Assembly (NCBI GenBank): GCA_027023255.1
Contig: JALVVU010000094.1
Location: 1 to 42,853, forward strand
Direction of reading: 5' to 3'
DNA length: 42,853 nt
Origin: Desulfurococcales archaeon
Lineage (GTDB): Archaea > Thermoproteota > Thermoprotei_A > Sulfolobales > NBVN01
Shown: positions 24,927 through 33,338 of the stretch, in pieces
How the letters are laid out: the number at the start of each line of letters is the position of its first letter
Numbering within the stretch: position 1 is the first letter of the stretch
The notes under the pieces: model-generated
What the model saw: the letters and a program-made list of their open reading frames with translations, nothing else
What the model was told of the DNA's origin: nothing
Databases searched by the model: none
Made by a program: the position numbers and the translations under genes

Positions 24927-25997
24927 ATGGGCAAACCTTGGTATGTTGGTATTTGGGAAGGCCAAGACTACTTAACGAACATTAACAGGACACAAGAAGA
25001 AATAAAAATGATAATTGAGGCGGCCAGGGACCTAGAGCGCAAGTTCAAGTCTAAGATACCGACGCCCTACCTTGCTGGTCAGACACTCTTCATGCTCTTC
25101 TACAACAGATCCTTAAGAACTAGGAATAGCTTTGAAGCTGGGATATTCCAGCTAGGTGGTCACGGCAACTTCCTGAGCCCCAATGATGTCTACACGCCTA
25201 CGCTGCCCGAGGACATGGTTGCTTACAAGACCGAGGCAATAAGCGACGTAGCTAGGGTACTGAGCAGGTACGGGAACGCCATTGCCATCAGGATCTATGC
25301 GGACGCTGCGAAGTGGATTATCGGTCGTGGTCACAGGATAATTGAGGAGTTCGCTAAGTGGGCAAGCATACCGGTACTGAACATGGAGGACGACATATTC
25401 CACCCGTTCCAGGCCCTAGCGGACATAAAGGCGGCTCTTGACGTCATGCCAAACCTACGTGGCAAGAAGTTCGTGGTATCCTACGCATACTCAGGCGGAT
25501 TAAAGCCATTAGCAGTGCCTCAGAGCGTTGCGCTAATAGCAGCTATGATGGGAGCCGAGGTCGTCGTAGCCCATCCACCAGGATTCGAGTTACAGGACGA
25601 AATAATCCAGAAGGGCAAGGAATTCGCCGATCAGTACGGTGGATCCTTCGAAGTCACGTACAACATGAAAGAGGCATTCGAGGGCGCAGCCTTCGTCTAT
25701 CCGAAAGCGTGGAGCCCCAAGGGCTTCTTCCCACCATATAGCGCTGATGGGAAGGTTCATAAGGAGGAGGCTAAGGAGTATCAGGCTAAGTTTAAGGACT
25801 GGATAGTCACCATGGATCTCCTAGAGGAGGCTGGCAAGCCCTACTACATGCACTGCGGTCCTGCGGACAGAGGCATGGAAGTAACGGACGAGGTGCTAGA
25901 CACTTACGAGAAGTCACTATACTTCGAGGAAGCGGAGAACAGGCTCCACGTGCAGAAGGCCGTAATGGCCATGGTAATGGGAAGCCGCTACGACTAA
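24927..25997 (+). CDS. YgeW-type carbamoyltransferase, paralogue 2
   Basis: 356 aa, related to the preceding gene but diverged. The phosphate loop reads YNRSLRTRNSFEAG (SLRTR, not STRTR), HPFQALADI replaces HPTQ, and the C-terminal loop is YMHCGPADRGMEVTDEV, closer to the HCLP/RG.EVT pattern of OTCases. SYAYSGGLKPLAVPQS and VVVAHPPGFELQDEIIQKG are the YgeW-like core. The ATG follows GAGGTAGTGCC; an AT-rich TATA (about 24886-24898) gives it its own promoter. 'SLRTR' occurs in acetyl- and succinylornithine transcarbamylases, so an N-acylated or ureido substrate is possible. It lies 45 bases before carbamate kinase. Confidence 0.85.
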   Translation: MGKPWYVGIWEGQDYLTNINRTQEEIKMIIEAARDLERKFKSKIPTPYLAGQTLFMLFYNRSLRTRNSFEAGIFQLGGHGNFLSPNDVYTPTLPEDMVAYKTEAISDVARVLSRYGNAIAIRIYADAAKWIIGRGHRIIEEFAKWASIPVLNMEDDIFHPFQALADIKAALDVMPNLRGKKFVVSYAYSGGLKPLAVPQSVALIAAMMGAEVVVAHPPGFELQDEIIQKGKEFADQYGGSFEVTYNMKEAFEGAAFVYPKAWSPKGFFPPYSADGKVHKEEAKEYQAKFKDWIVTMDLLEEAGKPYYMHCGPADRGMEVTDEVLDTYEKSLYFEEAENRLHVQKAVMAMVMGSRYD

Positions 25998-26042
25998 GCA
26001 GCTTAAAAACCAAAGCCACTATGATATTTAGGTGAATCAAAG

Positions 26043-27005
26043 ATGGAAAGAAACGAAAAATACATACTAATAGCCCTGGGTGGCAACGCATTCCAAACTA
26101 AGGGCGAGCCAGGCACAACTGAAAACTACTGGAAGAACGCTTATAGGGCCGCCAACACCATAGTCCGGATAGTTAAGGAGGGCTACAAGGTAGCTATAAC
26201 TCACGGAAACGGACCCCAGGTAGGCACGATACTCGAGTGGATGGAGCGCTCAAAGGATAGGATACCACCGCTCGCAATGGACATCGCGGGCGCCATGACT
26301 CAAGGATGGTTAGGTTACTTACTAATGCAGGCAATCGACAACACCCTAGTGAAGGAGGGAATTAGGGATAGTGTCAAGGGAGCCGTCGCGATAGTTAACC
26401 AAGTACTTGTCAGTAAGGACGATCCAGCGTGGCAGAACCCAACAAAGTATGTCGGAAGCTACTACACCAAGGAGGAGGCGGAAAGGCTAGCTAAGGAAAA
26501 GGGGTGGATAATAAAGCCCGATCCCCGAGGAGGGTACAGAAGGGTAGTACCATCGCCTGATCCTAAGGAGAACATAGAGGTAGGTGCGGTCAAGAAACTC
26601 ATAGAGGAAGGGTGGATAGTAATAGCCTCAGGAGGCGGCGGAATACCCGTAATAAGGAATGAGGACGGTACACTACAAGGTGTCGAGGCAGTAATCGACA
26701 AAGACCTAGCAGGCGAGGTACTGGCAACCGCACTCGGCGTAGGCACATTCGTCATACTCACGGATGTTGACGGTGCATACATAAACTATGGTAAGCCTGA
26801 CCAGAAGAAACTGGACGTAGTGACGGTCTCTGAGCTTGAGAAGTATTACAAGGAAGGTCACTTCAAGCCGGGATCCATGGGGCCAAAGGTGTTAGCAGCC
26901 ATAAGGTTCATTAAGCATGGCGGCAGGAAGGCAATGATCGGGCACTTACAGAAAGGGTACGAAGTAATCAAAGGCGAATCCGGAACAATAGTTGTACCCG
27001 ATTAA
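26043..27005 (+). CDS. arcC: Carbamate kinase
   Basis: 320 aa amino-acid-kinase-fold enzyme: LIALGGNAFQTKG, ITHGNGPQVGTILEWMERS, IASGGGGIPVIRNEDG, ILTDVDGAYINYG and GSMGPKVLAAIRFI. In catabolic settings it makes ATP from carbamoyl phosphate and ADP; in some archaea it runs in the synthetic direction. Its place between carbamoyltransferases and amidohydrolase/reductase genes favours the ATP-forming direction. The ATG follows AGGTGAATCAAAG. Confidence 0.93.
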   Translation: MERNEKYILIALGGNAFQTKGEPGTTENYWKNAYRAANTIVRIVKEGYKVAITHGNGPQVGTILEWMERSKDRIPPLAMDIAGAMTQGWLGYLLMQAIDNTLVKEGIRDSVKGAVAIVNQVLVSKDDPAWQNPTKYVGSYYTKEEAERLAKEKGWIIKPDPRGGYRRVVPSPDPKENIEVGAVKKLIEEGWIVIASGGGGIPVIRNEDGTLQGVEAVIDKDLAGEVLATALGVGTFVILTDVDGAYINYGKPDQKKLDVVTVSELEKYYKEGHFKPGSMGPKVLAAIRFIKHGGRKAMIGHLQKGYEVIKGESGTIVVPD

Positions 27006-27198
27006 CGTACCTAATCACTATAACCGCTATTATTTTTCGTTAAGGAACAAAGAGCAGAGATTCTTTTTCTGTAATGGCATTAAACGATTCTCGAAGGTTT
27101 CAGTCACTGAAGAAGTGCATCTGTTAATATTTATCACTTTACAATAAACGAATACTTAATAAAATTAACAGAGTGTCTTTGAATGAGGGCATAGTTTT

Positions 27199-28587
27199 AT
27201 GCGTGAGAAGGTAGACAAACTCATAAATAATGCATTGATAGTTACGATGAACAAGGACAGGGCGGTAATACCTCGCGGTTACGTTGCTATCTCTGAAGGA
27301 AAAATCGTGGATGTAGGTGTTGGTGACGGTAAATCCAAGTATGATGCTGAGGAAGTAATTGAAGTGAAAAGGCAGGTCGTCACTCCGGGCTTTATATGCG
27401 CGCACACTCATTTCTACGGCATACTACTCACTGGCTCGCCTTGGTTCGGAGTTATAGAGCCTCCATCCGATTTCCAGCAGAACCTCCAAAGGATCTGGTG
27501 GGCTTTAGATGAATCGCTAACGTATGAGGACATTTACATTAGTGCGTTGCTGGGGGCGATAATGCTTGCAAGAACGGGTACAACGTTCTTCAAGGACTTG
27601 CTGGATGCCCCGAACGCCATTGAGGGTTCATTGGATTACATAGAGAAGGCTGTCAATGAAGTAGGCATTAGGGGGTTTGCGGGCTTCTCGGTGACACAGA
27701 GGAGAAGTATAGAGGAAGGCTATCAAGGGATAAAGGAGAACGAGCGCTTCGCGAAGAAAACCTGGAGTGATAAAAATACTAAGGTTAAGGGAGTCTTTAC
27801 GGTACACGCGTCATTCACGGTAACAGATGAGATACTAATACGGACGAAAGAGCTAGCGGACAAGTACGGCACGATATACGCTCTCCATGTTGAGGAAGGA
27901 TTGATAGATGTGTACCATAGTATAGAAAGGTATGGAAAACGCCCCATCGAAAGAATGCGTGACATAGGTTTCCTCTCACCGAGGCTACTTGCAATACACG
28001 TCGTGCAAGCTATCGAGGATGAACTAAAGATACTCAAGGAATTCGACGTTAAAGTAGCTCATAACCCGATGAGTAATATGATAAATGGTGTGGGTGTACC
28101 TCCCGTCCCTAAAATGTTGGACATGGGGATAACCGTCGGCATAGGGAATGACGGGTACATCATGGATGTATTCGATAACATGAGGACAACTTACCTACTA
28201 CATAAGGTGGCGTTAAAGGATCCGCGAGTAATGCCTGTCGATAAGGTTGTTGAGATGGCGACGATAGATGCGGCAAAAGTGCTTGGAGTGGATGATCGCA
28301 TGGGTTCCATTGAGCCAGGTAAGGATGCGGACATAACAATAATAGTGCCTGACTTCGTACACACGCCTCTTGATGAGAGGACAGTGTATGGACACCTAGT
28401 GAATACGTTCACAGGAAATGACGTGTGGGGCGTGCTAGTTGAGGGTGAGTGGGTAACGAAAGAAAGGAAACTTGTTAATGTGGACGTCGAGGAAGTCATG
28501 GAACGCGCGCATAAGGTAATTAACAAGTTATGGGAGCGAATGCTGTCTATGGAACCCAAATACAAGATCGAGTATCTTAAACCATGA
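27199..28587 (+). CDS. SsnA-like metal-dependent amidohydrolase
   Basis: 462 aa, amidohydrolase superfamily. Metal ligands are in AHTHFYGIL (HxH), YALHVEEG, HVVQAIEDE, and the distal GNDG takes the aspartate position. LQRIWWALDESLTYEDIY and GSLDYIEKAVNEVGIRGFA match the SsnA aminohydrolase group found in bacterial anaerobic purine clusters. The usual 'DHHASP' stretch is FKDLLDAPN here, so substrate detail may differ. Likely reaction: hydrolytic deamination or ring opening of a purine/hydantoin-like compound. It follows a 193-base AT-rich gap, so a separate promoter is likely. Confidence 0.82.
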   Translation: MREKVDKLINNALIVTMNKDRAVIPRGYVAISEGKIVDVGVGDGKSKYDAEEVIEVKRQVVTPGFICAHTHFYGILLTGSPWFGVIEPPSDFQQNLQRIWWALDESLTYEDIYISALLGAIMLARTGTTFFKDLLDAPNAIEGSLDYIEKAVNEVGIRGFAGFSVTQRRSIEEGYQGIKENERFAKKTWSDKNTKVKGVFTVHASFTVTDEILIRTKELADKYGTIYALHVEEGLIDVYHSIERYGKRPIERMRDIGFLSPRLLAIHVVQAIEDELKILKEFDVKVAHNPMSNMINGVGVPPVPKMLDMGITVGIGNDGYIMDVFDNMRTTYLLHKVALKDPRVMPVDKVVEMATIDAAKVLGVDDRMGSIEPGKDADITIIVPDFVHTPLDERTVYGHLVNTFTGNDVWGVLVEGEWVTKERKLVNVDVEEVMERAHKVINKLWERMLSMEPKYKIEYLKP

Positions 28588-28610
28588 GCTTTTGTGGGGG
28601 TGATTCAGGT

Positions 28611-29825
28611 ATGGTAGACATAACGGTCGAAATAGCCGGTTTAAAGTTCAAGAACCCCATAATGAACGCAGCATGCCCCATTTCGAGAGATGGTAAGGCG
28701 ATGGAGGAGCTGGCTGCTGGCGGTGCGGGAGGCATAGTGTCGAAGACCATAGGTGTTGTGCCGGCAAAGGTACCGAGACCGCATATGGGTGTAGTGAATC
28801 GAGGCCAGCTCACAGTACTGACCCCAGTGAAGAAGGGAGGAGAGCTCGAGACAAAGATAACGCGTATACGTGGCGCGTACTACGGGTTCCTGAACGCCGA
28901 ACTGTGGACTGACCTACCCCCAGAGCAGTGGTTCGAGAAAGAACTGCCGTACGCAAAGAAAGTGGCTGAACGCTACGGCATACCGCTCCTAGCAAGCATA
29001 GGGTACAAAGCACAGGAATTAGCCGAGTTAGGGCCTAAGGCGGTAAAGGCGGGTGCGCAAGGCATTGAGTTCTCAACCCACTACCTAGGGCACGACTACA
29101 CACCAGTTGTCGAGTCAGCTAAGGCGCTTAGGGAGGCCGTTGACGTACCCATATTCCCCAAGTTAAGTCCACACATTTGGGGTCTCAAGGACTTAGTGAG
29201 GGAACTTGAGAAGGTAGGGGTTGACGGTATCGTAGCCATAAACACGTTAGGGCCAGCGCTTCACATAGACATAGAGACTGGCAGACCAATAATGGGGGGA
29301 CCCCACGGTCACGGTTGGTTATCGGGACCAGCCCTCAAGCCCGTCGGCATAGCCACCGTAGCTGAGATAGCCAAGGTCACGAAGCTCCCCATAATAGGTG
29401 TTGGCGGGATATCTCAACCAGAGGACGTCATAGAATATATAATGGCTGGTGCGTCAGCTGTTCAGGTATGCACCCAAGTAATAGTTGAGGGACCTAAAGT
29501 ATTCAGAAGATTAGCTGAGGGCGTTGCTACGTGGCTAAAGGAGCACGGGTATACCTCACTAGAGGACATAAGGGGTAAGGCCCTCAAGTACCTGACGGAT
29601 CCAGCTGGTTGGTACGAAATCAAGAACCCCGTGGTTGATGAGTCAAAATGTATAGGGTGTGCACTATGTGAACAGTCATGTATTTACGACGCTGTGCATG
29701 TGCAGGAAATTAACGGCAGGAAAGTAGCTGTGGTCGACAAGTCAAAATGCTATGGCTGCGGACTCTGCACAACCCTATGCCCGACTAGGGCTATTCACTT
29801 CCCGGAAGACTACTGGCCCAAGTAA
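28611..29825 (+). CDS. PreA/dihydroorotate dehydrogenase-like flavoprotein with 2x[4Fe-4S] domain
   Basis: 404 aa. An FMN-binding TIM barrel (residues 1 to about 310) reads IAGLKFKNPIMNAACPISRD, FPKLSPHIWGLKDLV, INTLGPALHIDIETGRPIMG and GVGGISQPEDVIEYIMAGAS. A C-terminal ferredoxin domain has CIGCALCEQSC and CYGCGLCTTLC, each a cubane. The layout is that of PreA, the catalytic half of dihydropyrimidine dehydrogenase; no PreT partner is adjacent. It likely reduces or oxidises a pyrimidine/hydantoin-type ring with ferredoxin as carrier. The ATG at 28611 follows GGGGGTGATT; an earlier in-frame ATG (28584) overlaps the amidohydrolase stop. Confidence 0.85.
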   Translation: MVDITVEIAGLKFKNPIMNAACPISRDGKAMEELAAGGAGGIVSKTIGVVPAKVPRPHMGVVNRGQLTVLTPVKKGGELETKITRIRGAYYGFLNAELWTDLPPEQWFEKELPYAKKVAERYGIPLLASIGYKAQELAELGPKAVKAGAQGIEFSTHYLGHDYTPVVESAKALREAVDVPIFPKLSPHIWGLKDLVRELEKVGVDGIVAINTLGPALHIDIETGRPIMGGPHGHGWLSGPALKPVGIATVAEIAKVTKLPIIGVGGISQPEDVIEYIMAGASAVQVCTQVIVEGPKVFRRLAEGVATWLKEHGYTSLEDIRGKALKYLTDPAGWYEIKNPVVDESKCIGCALCEQSCIYDAVHVQEINGRKVAVVDKSKCYGCGLCTTLCPTRAIHFPEDYWPK

Positions 29826-29996
29826 CACTTCTCTTCGGGTTACCCCCATAAACTATCCTGACCTTTTAACTGAAGCTAGCAAACTACCCTATGTCCTCTT
29901 TGCTTTTGTGTGGTTAAATTAGCCGAGGTGATGCTTCGGCCTACGTTAAAACTCCTTTAAAAACTTACATGCCTCTCAGTGAGTGAGGTAAGGGTA

Positions 29997-31271
29997 ATGA
30001 CAAAGCACATAATGTATTTGCAGTGCTCAAGGTGCGGTAAGAAATACTATTACGATGAGAAGCCCATAACCTGCATTAACAATGACCTCGGGAGGCTAGA
30101 CATAGTCTACGACTATGAGGCCCTGAAGGAGTTCTACACGCGCGACTACGTAGCTAAGAAGCCCCTAATTAATCAATGGAAATACTTTGACCTTCTCCCC
30201 CCAACTAAGGAAGAGAACATAGTAACCTTAGGTGAGGGTGCAACCCCCCTCATAAGAGCGAATAGGCTAGCCGAGAAATTAGGCATAAGGAAACTTTGGT
30301 TAAAAGACGAGACCCGAAACCCCACGGCATCATTTAAGGATAGGGGCATGTCGGTATCAGTTAGTGTGGCTAAGGAGTTTGGGTTCAAAAGAGCCACCAC
30401 CGCATCATCGGGCAACGCAGCCGCGGCCCTCGCAGCCTACGCCGCTAAGGCAGGAATGGAGGTTTACGCTTTCGTCATAGAGCAGGCCGGATACGGCAAG
30501 ATAGCGCAACTACTGTTCTACGGTGCCCGCGTCTTTAAGGTCAGGGGTCTTGGACGTGAAGACCCAACAGTGAAGCTCATGAAATTAACATACGAGAAAT
30601 TTGGATTCTACCCGTCCCCAAGCTTCGGACCGTTCAATCCGTACCAAATTGAGGGCCCGAAGGCAATATCGTATGAAATAGTGGAGCAGATGAACTGGGA
30701 GGTTCCTGACTGGGTCTTCGTACCCGTAGGCGCGGCATCCCTACTTACTGGTGTGTGGAAGGGATTCCGGGACTATCGTGAATTAGGACTCATAGATAAG
30801 ATGCCACACTTATTCGCTGTACAGTCAAAAGGCAATCCTCCCTTCGTTAGGGCATTCAAGGAAAGTCAGGATCCACACAATATCAAGCCATGGGATAAAC
30901 CCCACACGATAGCTTGGGGGCTCGAGGATCCGTACCCGTGGGATGGTGATGCCGGAATAATGGCTCTAAGGACAACGAACGGAGATGCTGAGGAAGTAAG
31001 TGACGACCTAATACTTAAGGCCATGAAGTGGCTGGCGCAATACGAAGGGATATTTGCAGAACCTTCTGGGGCGGCAGGACTAGCTGGCTTAATGGTAGCG
31101 CTTGAAGGCGGTAGGGTGGGTAGGGATGACGAAGTTGTTGTACTAGTCACCGGTCACGGTTTAAAGGACCCTGACATAGTCAAGGAAACTGCTGGAGACG
31201 CACCGATAATCAATCCGGACCTTAACGAATTCAAGGAGGTCCTAGGGAAGAGGTACGGCATTCAACTCTAA
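29997..31271 (+). CDS. Threonine synthase-like PLP enzyme
   Basis: 424 aa fold-type II PLP enzyme. The N-terminal zinc finger is LQCSRCGKKYYYDEKPITC, the PLP lysine is in NPTASFKDRGMSVSVS, the phosphate loop ATTASSGNAAAALAAYAA and the C-terminal VVVLVTGHGLKDPDIV, all as in ThrC (O-phosphohomoserine to threonine). In bacterial purine clusters a related fold (YgeX, diaminopropionate ammonia-lyase) occupies this position, so it may be pathway-specific rather than housekeeping; the motifs favour ThrC. The ATG at 29997 was chosen because CTTTAAAAACTT (about 29954) places transcription start just after a competing GTG at 29979. Confidence 0.85.
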   Translation: MTKHIMYLQCSRCGKKYYYDEKPITCINNDLGRLDIVYDYEALKEFYTRDYVAKKPLINQWKYFDLLPPTKEENIVTLGEGATPLIRANRLAEKLGIRKLWLKDETRNPTASFKDRGMSVSVSVAKEFGFKRATTASSGNAAAALAAYAAKAGMEVYAFVIEQAGYGKIAQLLFYGARVFKVRGLGREDPTVKLMKLTYEKFGFYPSPSFGPFNPYQIEGPKAISYEIVEQMNWEVPDWVFVPVGAASLLTGVWKGFRDYRELGLIDKMPHLFAVQSKGNPPFVRAFKESQDPHNIKPWDKPHTIAWGLEDPYPWDGDAGIMALRTTNGDAEEVSDDLILKAMKWLAQYEGIFAEPSGAAGLAGLMVALEGGRVGRDDEVVVLVTGHGLKDPDIVKETAGDAPIINPDLNEFKEVLGKRYGIQL

Positions 31272-31331
31272 TATAGGTTTTCCGCAATTTCGGATTAACT
31301 TACCCTTTTAAGCCTAGACCTACGGGAATTA

Positions 31332-32342
31332 ATGGCGGTTTTAGTGACTGGGAAGCAACCAGCGATATTGATAAACAGCGACGGAGGCATAATAATAGAT
31401 TCAACAGTGATTATAGATGGTCATGAGGATCTAGTGCCAAGGATCGTAACACACATACACTCCGACCACACAAGAAGGCTTAAAACATCTATTCAAAAAT
31501 CCAGCCTCCTCATAGGCACACCATTAACTCTGGAATGGCTGAAAGTTCTGGGCTTCAAAATTCCTGACTCAAAGATCATGCCGCTAAACTACGACCAAAG
31601 CATAGAGCTAGGGGAGCTAAAGATATCGCTAAGGGAGGCAAACCACATACCAGGAACAGCTCAGGTTGTCGTAGAGACTACGGATCAACGTATAGTATAC
31701 ACGAGTGACTTCAAAAAACCAGGTGAACGAACACCTATCCTAAGCGCTGACACGCTGGTGATTGATGCTGTCTATGGGGACCCAACATTTCAGAGACCCT
31801 TCGATGACTATATAGATGAGGTGCTAACAGACCTCATAAGAGAGTTACTTGCTAAGGGTCCTGTATACGTTTACGGTTATTACGGTAAGGTGCAGGAAGT
31901 AATGGATATACTTAGGAGAAATGGCCTAGACGCTCCCTTCGTGCTAAGCCATAAGCAGTACGTACTAGCGAGAGTGGCTGAGAGGTTCGGCATGAACTTC
32001 GGAGATTACCTGCACGCTAATTCCAGGGAGGCAGAGGATGTAATGCGTGACGGTTGGTACGTATATTTCACGCATTTAACAGCCTCAAGACGTGCACCCA
32101 ACGGATTAGGTAATCACGTATTGCTGAGTGGCTGGGAATTCAGCAGGCCCTTCAAGAGGCTCGGAGGCAGAAGATGGTTAATTGCCTTTAGTGACCATGC
32201 TGACTTTGTGGGCTTAGTTAAGTATGTTAAGGAAGCTAAGCCAAAGCAGGTCATAGTCAATGTCCGAAGAAGCACTGCTGGCGAGAAGTTTGGGGAATAC
32301 GTAGCAAAGAAACTTGGCGTTAAGGTAAAATTACTCCCTTAG
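31332..32342 (+). CDS. MBL-fold exonuclease/RNase-like protein
   Basis: 336 aa metallo-beta-lactamase-fold protein: IVTHIHSDHTRRL (HxHxDH), NHIPGTAQVVV, IVYTSDFKKPGE, VIDAVYGDPTF and late FSDHADFVGLVKYV. This pattern belongs to nucleic-acid-processing MBL proteins (mRNA 3'-end factor-like or DNA ligase-associated exonuclease) without a full beta-CASP insert. It overlaps the convergent R15P isomerase gene by 12 bases at the 3' ends. Precise substrate unknown. Confidence 0.8.
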   Translation: MAVLVTGKQPAILINSDGGIIIDSTVIIDGHEDLVPRIVTHIHSDHTRRLKTSIQKSSLLIGTPLTLEWLKVLGFKIPDSKIMPLNYDQSIELGELKISLREANHIPGTAQVVVETTDQRIVYTSDFKKPGERTPILSADTLVIDAVYGDPTFQRPFDDYIDEVLTDLIRELLAKGPVYVYGYYGKVQEVMDILRRNGLDAPFVLSHKQYVLARVAERFGMNFGDYLHANSREAEDVMRDGWYVYFTHLTASRRAPNGLGNHVLLSGWEFSRPFKRLGGRRWLIAFSDHADFVGLVKYVKEAKPKQVIVNVRRSTAGEKFGEYVAKKLGVKVKLLP

Positions 32343-33338
32343 TTCCTCGTACTTAAACTCAACCTGCTCTCTGGATAGGACATCACTTATGCTTAGTCCG
32401 TACTCCTCCATGAGTATTAGTATGGCTGCTTGAGGCGGTATGATTCCCTTCTCCGTTATTATTGCGTCTATGTACTCCGGTGGCGTAACGTCGAATACAG
32501 GATTATACACCCTTACCTGGGGATTAGCCTTTAGCCATTCATCTTCTACTATCTCTCGAGGATCTCTCACTTCAATAGGTACCAATTCTCCTATGACTGT
32601 CTGCGGGCTAAACTTGTATGTCTCGGCAGCCACGTAGAGCCTTACCCTAGCTTCCTTCGCAGCTAAGGCTACGAGGGACGTACCTATCTTATTTATAACA
32701 GCGCCGTTAGCGGCTATGGTGTCAGCCCCAACAACGACCTTATTCACGCGCTTCATAAAGTACCTCACTGATGAATCAGGTATTAGTATGACGTCAAGCC
32801 CAGCATCAGCTAGTGCCTTAGCGGTGATTAGGCCCTGCATCTTCGGCCTAGTCTCCTTAACATATACCTTACTCACCTTACCTTGATTATGGGCCTCAAC
32901 GATGACCGACACAGCCGCTGTGCTATGACAGTGAGTCATGATAACGTCTCCGTTCTCTATGCGCTTCGCACCGAGTTCCGCAATCACCTTAACAGCGTTC
33001 TTGGAATACTCTATGAATTCCTCCGCAGCCGATATTACAATTTGCCTGGCTTCCTCAACGCTCCCGGGAGATGCTCTGAGTAGCCTAGTCATTACGTATG
33101 ATATTGCATTCGGTAATGATACTGCGGTGGGTCTTGCGGATTTAACGTATTCAGCAGCTTTCTTCATGTAACTTATGAAGTCCTCAACGTTATTGCCTCT
33201 ATATTCCTCGGCGGCAATGGCTAATGCTTTAGCTCCTGCTCTGGCGATCCTTCCTGCTCCTCGGATTATCATTGTTCGTATGTCTTCCCTTATTTTCCTA
33301 ACTTCCTTGGGGAGCGTGTTAATGTTAAATTCCGTCAT
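32331..33338 (-). CDS. Ribose-1,5-bisphosphate isomerase (eIF2B alpha-like family)
   Basis: 335 aa. The active-site pattern of archaeal R15P isomerase is intact: VIMTHCHSTAAVSVI with Cys137, KETRPKMQGLITAKALADAG, and VVVGADTIAANGAVINKIG with Asp206. It ends FDVTPPEYIDAIITEKGIIP. The enzyme turns ribose-1,5-bisphosphate into ribulose-1,5-bisphosphate in nucleoside/AMP degradation. Its ATG overlaps the stop of the upstream paralogue by 4 bases. No RuBisCO or AMP phosphorylase is in the window. Confidence 0.85.
   Translation of the reverse strand: MTEFNINTLPKEVRKIREDIRTMIIRGAGRIARAGAKALAIAAEEYRGNNVEDFISYMKKAAEYVKSARPTAVSLPNAISYVMTRLLRASPGSVEEARQIVISAAEEFIEYSKNAVKVIAELGAKRIENGDVIMTHCHSTAAVSVIVEAHNQGKVSKVYVKETRPKMQGLITAKALADAGLDVILIPDSSVRYFMKRVNKVVVGADTIAANGAVINKIGTSLVALAAKEARVRLYVAAETYKFSPQTVIGELVPIEVRDPREIVEDEWLKANPQVRVYNPVFDVTPPEYIDAIITEKGIIPPQAAILILMEEYGLSISDVLSREQVEFKYEELRE

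Noticed and set aside
29922-29940. Small hairpin GCCGA/TCGGC upstream of the threonine-synthase-like gene
   Set aside because: A 5-bp stem is too weak to call an operator or riboswitch, although its position before the TATA was noted.
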